A stretch of DNA of 64,000 nucleotides. Source: Fen-1362 sp049516395. Its GTDB lineage: Bacteria > Planctomycetota > Phycisphaerae > Sedimentisphaerales > Anaerobacaceae. The notes beneath the pieces were generated by a model, which had not been told where the DNA came from, did no database searches, and saw only the letters and a list, made by a program, of their open reading frames with translations. Of the stretch, positions 61,573-64,000 are shown in pieces (positions within the stretch are counted from its first letter, which is position 1; each line of letters opens with the position of its first letter). Both the position numbers and the translations under genes were made by a program. The DNA lies in contig JBEKTD010000001.1 of the NCBI GenBank assembly GCA_049516395.1, forward strand, positions 248,001 to 312,000, written 5' to 3'.

Positions 61573-62331
61573 ATGGCTAAAAGCAAAGAAGGCATACTTA
61601 AAATAGTAATATCTGGTTCGTTTAGAAAACATTATAATGACATTCGAGATGCCATAAAGAGGTTTGAAAATTTAAATATTCAAGTTTTATCGCCCCAGCA
61701 TTCTAATGTATTGAATCCTGATGAAGATTTCGTTTTATTAGAAACGGATAAAATTGCTTGCCCTGAAACATTGGAGCGAGCACATCTGAATGAAATTTCT
61801 AATGCGGATGCTCTATATTTATACAATCCAGAAGGCTATATTGGGCCTGCATCGGCAATGGAACTTGGTTGGGCTATCTCGCTTGGTAAACCGATTTTTG
61901 CTATGGAGATATGCAAGGACGCCACTTTGAAGCATTTCGTAAAAAAGATAGATAAACTCGAAGAGATATCATCTGGAATTATTGCGAGAAGAGGCAGCAG
62001 TATCGATATGCTTAATCCTCAATCATCGCTTAATATAATTCAGCACTATGTGAAACAAGTTACTGCTCAACGAGGTTTCGATAATGAGACTCCACGCGAT
62101 AAAGTGCTTCTAATGCTTGAAGAATTTGGTGAGTTAGCTAAAGCCATGAGAAAATATACCGGTCTAAAAATAGACAAAGATAAATGCCAATCCTATACAG
62201 AACTTAAGCGAGAATTTGCTGATATTTTATTTTACCTGCTGGACTTATCAAATGCTTGTGGGATCGACTTATTTAATAGCTTTCAAGAAAAAGAAATAGA
62301 AAATATCAATCGAGAGTGGATCAATCCATAA
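61573..62331 (+). CDS. Deoxyribosyltransferase-like domain fused to MazG-like pyrophosphatase
   Basis: The 252-residue protein has two domains. Residues about 9-150 fit the nucleoside 2-deoxyribosyltransferase fold (IVISGSFRKHYNDIRDAI, then SNADALYLYNPEGYIGP and AMELGWAISLGKPIFAME with Glu97). Residues about 160-250 are a MazG-like all-helical NTP pyrophosphatase with the metal motif E183-E184-x-x-E187 (LMLEEFGELAKAM) and E214-x-x-D217 (EFADILFYLLDL). Both domains act on nucleotides, so the protein may clear or sense modified or free (d)NTPs. It is AT-rich like its neighbour. The start lacks a strong ribosome site. Confidence 0.8.
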   Translation: MAKSKEGILKIVISGSFRKHYNDIRDAIKRFENLNIQVLSPQHSNVLNPDEDFVLLETDKIACPETLERAHLNEISNADALYLYNPEGYIGPASAMELGWAISLGKPIFAMEICKDATLKHFVKKIDKLEEISSGIIARRGSSIDMLNPQSSLNIIQHYVKQVTAQRGFDNETPRDKVLLMLEEFGELAKAMRKYTGLKIDKDKCQSYTELKREFADILFYLLDLSNACGIDLFNSFQEKEIENINREWINP

Positions 62332-62644
62332 ACTATTATAAACGAAAAGCTGGAAATCTGACGGAGAATCAACTGAGTTTTAAAATACCTATGCTTTCTT
62401 TGTGCTCTCGGCTCGATAGGCTCATCGTATCGAGCGAATTCGAAGGAGTGAATAAGAAACCGCGTAAAGCCACGTCTAAAAAATCATTTGCTATGCACCA
62501 TCAAAAGTTGTATAAACCACGGTCTTGACAGACCGAATTAAGAATTGAGAGTTTAGAATTTAGAGATATAGTGGATAATTCTAAATTCAGCATTCGTAAT
62601 TCTAAATTTTCACATATTTATAACTGATTGAGAGGTAAGTATTT
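62332..62644. repeat. Repeat-rich spacer between the island and nifJ
   Basis: Contents are a perfect inverted repeat GCTCGATA/TATCGAGC (62411-62435), a hairpin CGGTCT-TGAC-AGACCG (62520-62535), and an A/T-rich inverted repeat (62536-62611). The last shares AATTAAGAATTGAGA with the element in the LptE-like gene. An open frame at 62316-62528 is not believed to be a gene. Confidence 0.65.
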
Positions 62645-64000
62645 ATGGCACGCAGGATGGTAACAATAGACGGGAATACGGCGGCGGCACACGTGGCGCA
62701 CGCGACGAATGAAGTAATAGCGATATATCCGATAACGCCGAGTTCGCCGATGGGCGAGATTTCGGATGATAAGACAGCCCGGAGCGAACGCAATATATGG
62801 GGCACGATTCCGTCGGTAACGGAAATGCAATCCGAAGGCGGAGCGGCAGGGGCGGTTCACGGCGCTCTGACGGCGGGGGCGCTGACGACGACGTTTACGG
62901 CGTCGCAGGGGCTTTTGCTGATGATACCGGATATGTATAAGATAGCGGGCGAACTGCTGCCCACGGTGTTTCATATAACGGCGAGGTCATTGGCGGCGCA
63001 TGCGCTGTCGATATTCGGCGACCATGCGGATGTGATGGCGTGCAGGCAGACGGGATGGGGGATGCTTTGCTCGTCGAGCGTGCAGGAGGTAATGGATTTC
63101 GCGTTGATAGCACAATTGGCGACGTTAGAAAGCAGAGTGCCGTTTTTGCATTTCTTCGACGGGTTCCGCACGAGCCATGAGATTCAGAAGGTCGAAGAGC
63201 TGAGCTATGATGATATGCGGGCGATGATTCCGGATGAGCTGATTGCGGCGGTGAAGGCGAGGGCGCTGTCGCCTGACAGGCCCCAGATTGCGGGAACGGC
63301 GCAGAACCCGGATGTGTATTTCCAGGGCAGGGAGGCGGCGAATAATTTTTATACGGCGACGCCTGCGATTGTGCAGAAGGCGATGGACAAGTTCGCGAAG
63401 ATTGTCGGACGTCAGTATCATTTGTTCGATTACGTCGGGGCGGCGGACGCGGAGAAGGTTATCATAATTATGGGTTCGGGCGCGGATACGGCGCACGAGA
63501 CGGTTGAGTATCTTAATTCCAAGGGACAGAAAATCGGCGTGCTGAAAGTACGGCTTTTCAGGCCTTTCAGCGTGCAGGATTTCATCAATGCGATTCCAAA
63601 AACGGTTAAAAAGATTGCGGTTCTGGACAGGACAAAGGAGTCGGGAGCGATTGGCGAGCCGTTGTATATGGATATTCGCACGGCGGTCGGCGAGGCGATG
63701 GGCAGGAAGCAAAGCCCCTTCAAGGATTACCCGGTGATTGTGGGCGGCAGATACGGGCTTGGCTCGAAGGAATTTACGCCCGCGATGGTCAAGGCGGTGT
63801 TCGATAATCTGGACGCGAAAGAGCCGAAGAATGGGTTCACCGTGGGCATCATCGACGACGTTTCGAATACGAGTTTGAAATTTGACGAGACGTTTGTGCT
63901 GCCCGCGGAGGGGATTTATACGGCGATGTTCTACGGGCTGGGTTCGGACGGCACGGTCGGCGCGAACCACAACTCGATACAGATTATCGGCCAAAAAACT
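62645..64000 (+). CDS. nifJ: Pyruvate:ferredoxin (flavodoxin) oxidoreductase, N-terminal part
   Basis: The 452 visible codons run off the window without a stop. They match the first domains of single-chain PFOR: TIDGNTAAAHVAHATNEV, AIYPITPSSPMGE, TASQGLLLMIPDMYK, GDHADVMACRQTGW and FFDGFRTSHEIQKVE with the pyruvate-site Arg. The transketolase C-type domain II follows (IIIMGSGADTAHETVEYLN). The enzyme oxidises pyruvate to acetyl-CoA and CO2 and reduces ferredoxin in anaerobes. A GAGAGG site precedes the start. Confidence 0.96.
   Translation, partial: MARRMVTIDGNTAAAHVAHATNEVIAIYPITPSSPMGEISDDKTARSERNIWGTIPSVTEMQSEGGAAGAVHGALTAGALTTTFTASQGLLLMIPDMYKIAGELLPTVFHITARSLAAHALSIFGDHADVMACRQTGWGMLCSSSVQEVMDFALIAQLATLESRVPFLHFFDGFRTSHEIQKVEELSYDDMRAMIPDELIAAVKARALSPDRPQIAGTAQNPDVYFQGREAANNFYTATPAIVQKAMDKFAKIVGRQYHLFDYVGAADAEKVIIIMGSGADTAHETVEYLNSKGQKIGVLKVRLFRPFSVQDFINAIPKTVKKIAVLDRTKESGAIGEPLYMDIRTAVGEAMGRKQSPFKDYPVIVGGRYGLGSKEFTPAMVKAVFDNLDAKEPKNGFTVGIIDDVSNTSLKFDETFVLPAEGIYTAMFYGLGSDGTVGANHNSIQIIGQKT

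Noticed and set aside
62316..62528. 70-codon open frame after the NDT-MazG gene
   Set aside because: It overlaps the stop of the previous gene, contains a perfect inverted repeat, has no ribosome site and no family resemblance.
63125..63994. 289-codon open frame on the minus strand
   Set aside because: It is the mirror of the nifJ coding frame and reads as Arg-rich low-information sequence.

Overview
The window looks like a chromosomal segment of an anaerobic, polysaccharide-degrading planctomycete, most likely of the Phycisphaerae/Sedimentisphaerales type. This assignment is inferred from gene content, not from a marker gene. Supporting points are secreted glycoside hydrolases ending in planctomycete-style dockerin-like tails, a Gram-negative envelope toolkit (BamD-like, LptE-like, DsbD, phosphatidylserine pathway), pyruvate:ferredoxin oxidoreductase, and an HdrA/MvhD/MetV electron-transfer cluster. 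No rRNA, CRISPR array, intact insertion sequence or prophage was seen.

Layout: 1-3536 is the end of an operon for an electron-bifurcating type of methylene-tetrahydrofolate reductase complex (HdrA tandem fusion, MvhD, MetV). 3827-8403 carries a divergent tRNA-Gly(CCC)-like gene with its own promoter, then four tandem secreted GH5 paralogues and a terminator. 8410-17385 holds an ACS-family sugar-acid transporter and a potassium-uptake locus: a c-di-AMP (ydaO/yuaA) riboswitch, kdpFABC, a membrane sensor gene and a KdpD that ends before any kinase domain. 17388-19291 (minus) is eno followed by an FtsB/DivIC-like membrane protein. 19504-27021 is an intracellular disaccharide phosphorolysis operon: two GPH-type symporters, GH130 and GH94 phosphorylases and an SDR reductase/epimerase. 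27037-32022 (minus) holds psd-pssA, an unknown membrane-anchored protein, and an ECF sigma factor with its membrane partner.

32023-39433 mixes small accessory genes (secreted protein, PLD nuclease-like protein), a subtilase-like protein and a GH113 enzyme with dockerin-like tails, a fused Sua5-arginine/tyrosine phosphatase gene with rpiB, and a probable free-standing small RNA. 39434-48211 (minus) is a mannan/glucan degradation locus of four large secreted enzymes (GH26, two GH5 with PA14 domains, another GH5-like mannanase) sharing a cysteine-containing dockerin-like C-terminus. 48552-59819 is mostly housekeeping: BamD-like, LptE-like, FtsH, DsbD, Nth, LOG, GrpB-like, a YgiQ-type radical SAM protein, ApbE and an SPL-like radical SAM protein. 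60122-62331 is an AT-rich two-gene island, bordered by repeats, encoding an HD-type hydrolase and a deoxyribosyltransferase-MazG fusion. The window closes with the start of nifJ (PFOR).

Together: secreted mannanases and glucanases cut plant or algal mannan and glucan outside the cell, GPH symporters import the disaccharides, GH130/GH94 split them with phosphate to save ATP, and PFOR plus the Hdr-type complex handle the resulting reductant. The strongest candidates for something undescribed are the HD plus NDT-MazG island, the kinase-less Kdp sensory arrangement under a c-di-AMP riboswitch, the atypical tRNA-Gly, the small RNA at 39233-39344, and short repeat elements that have entered coding sequences in at least three genes.
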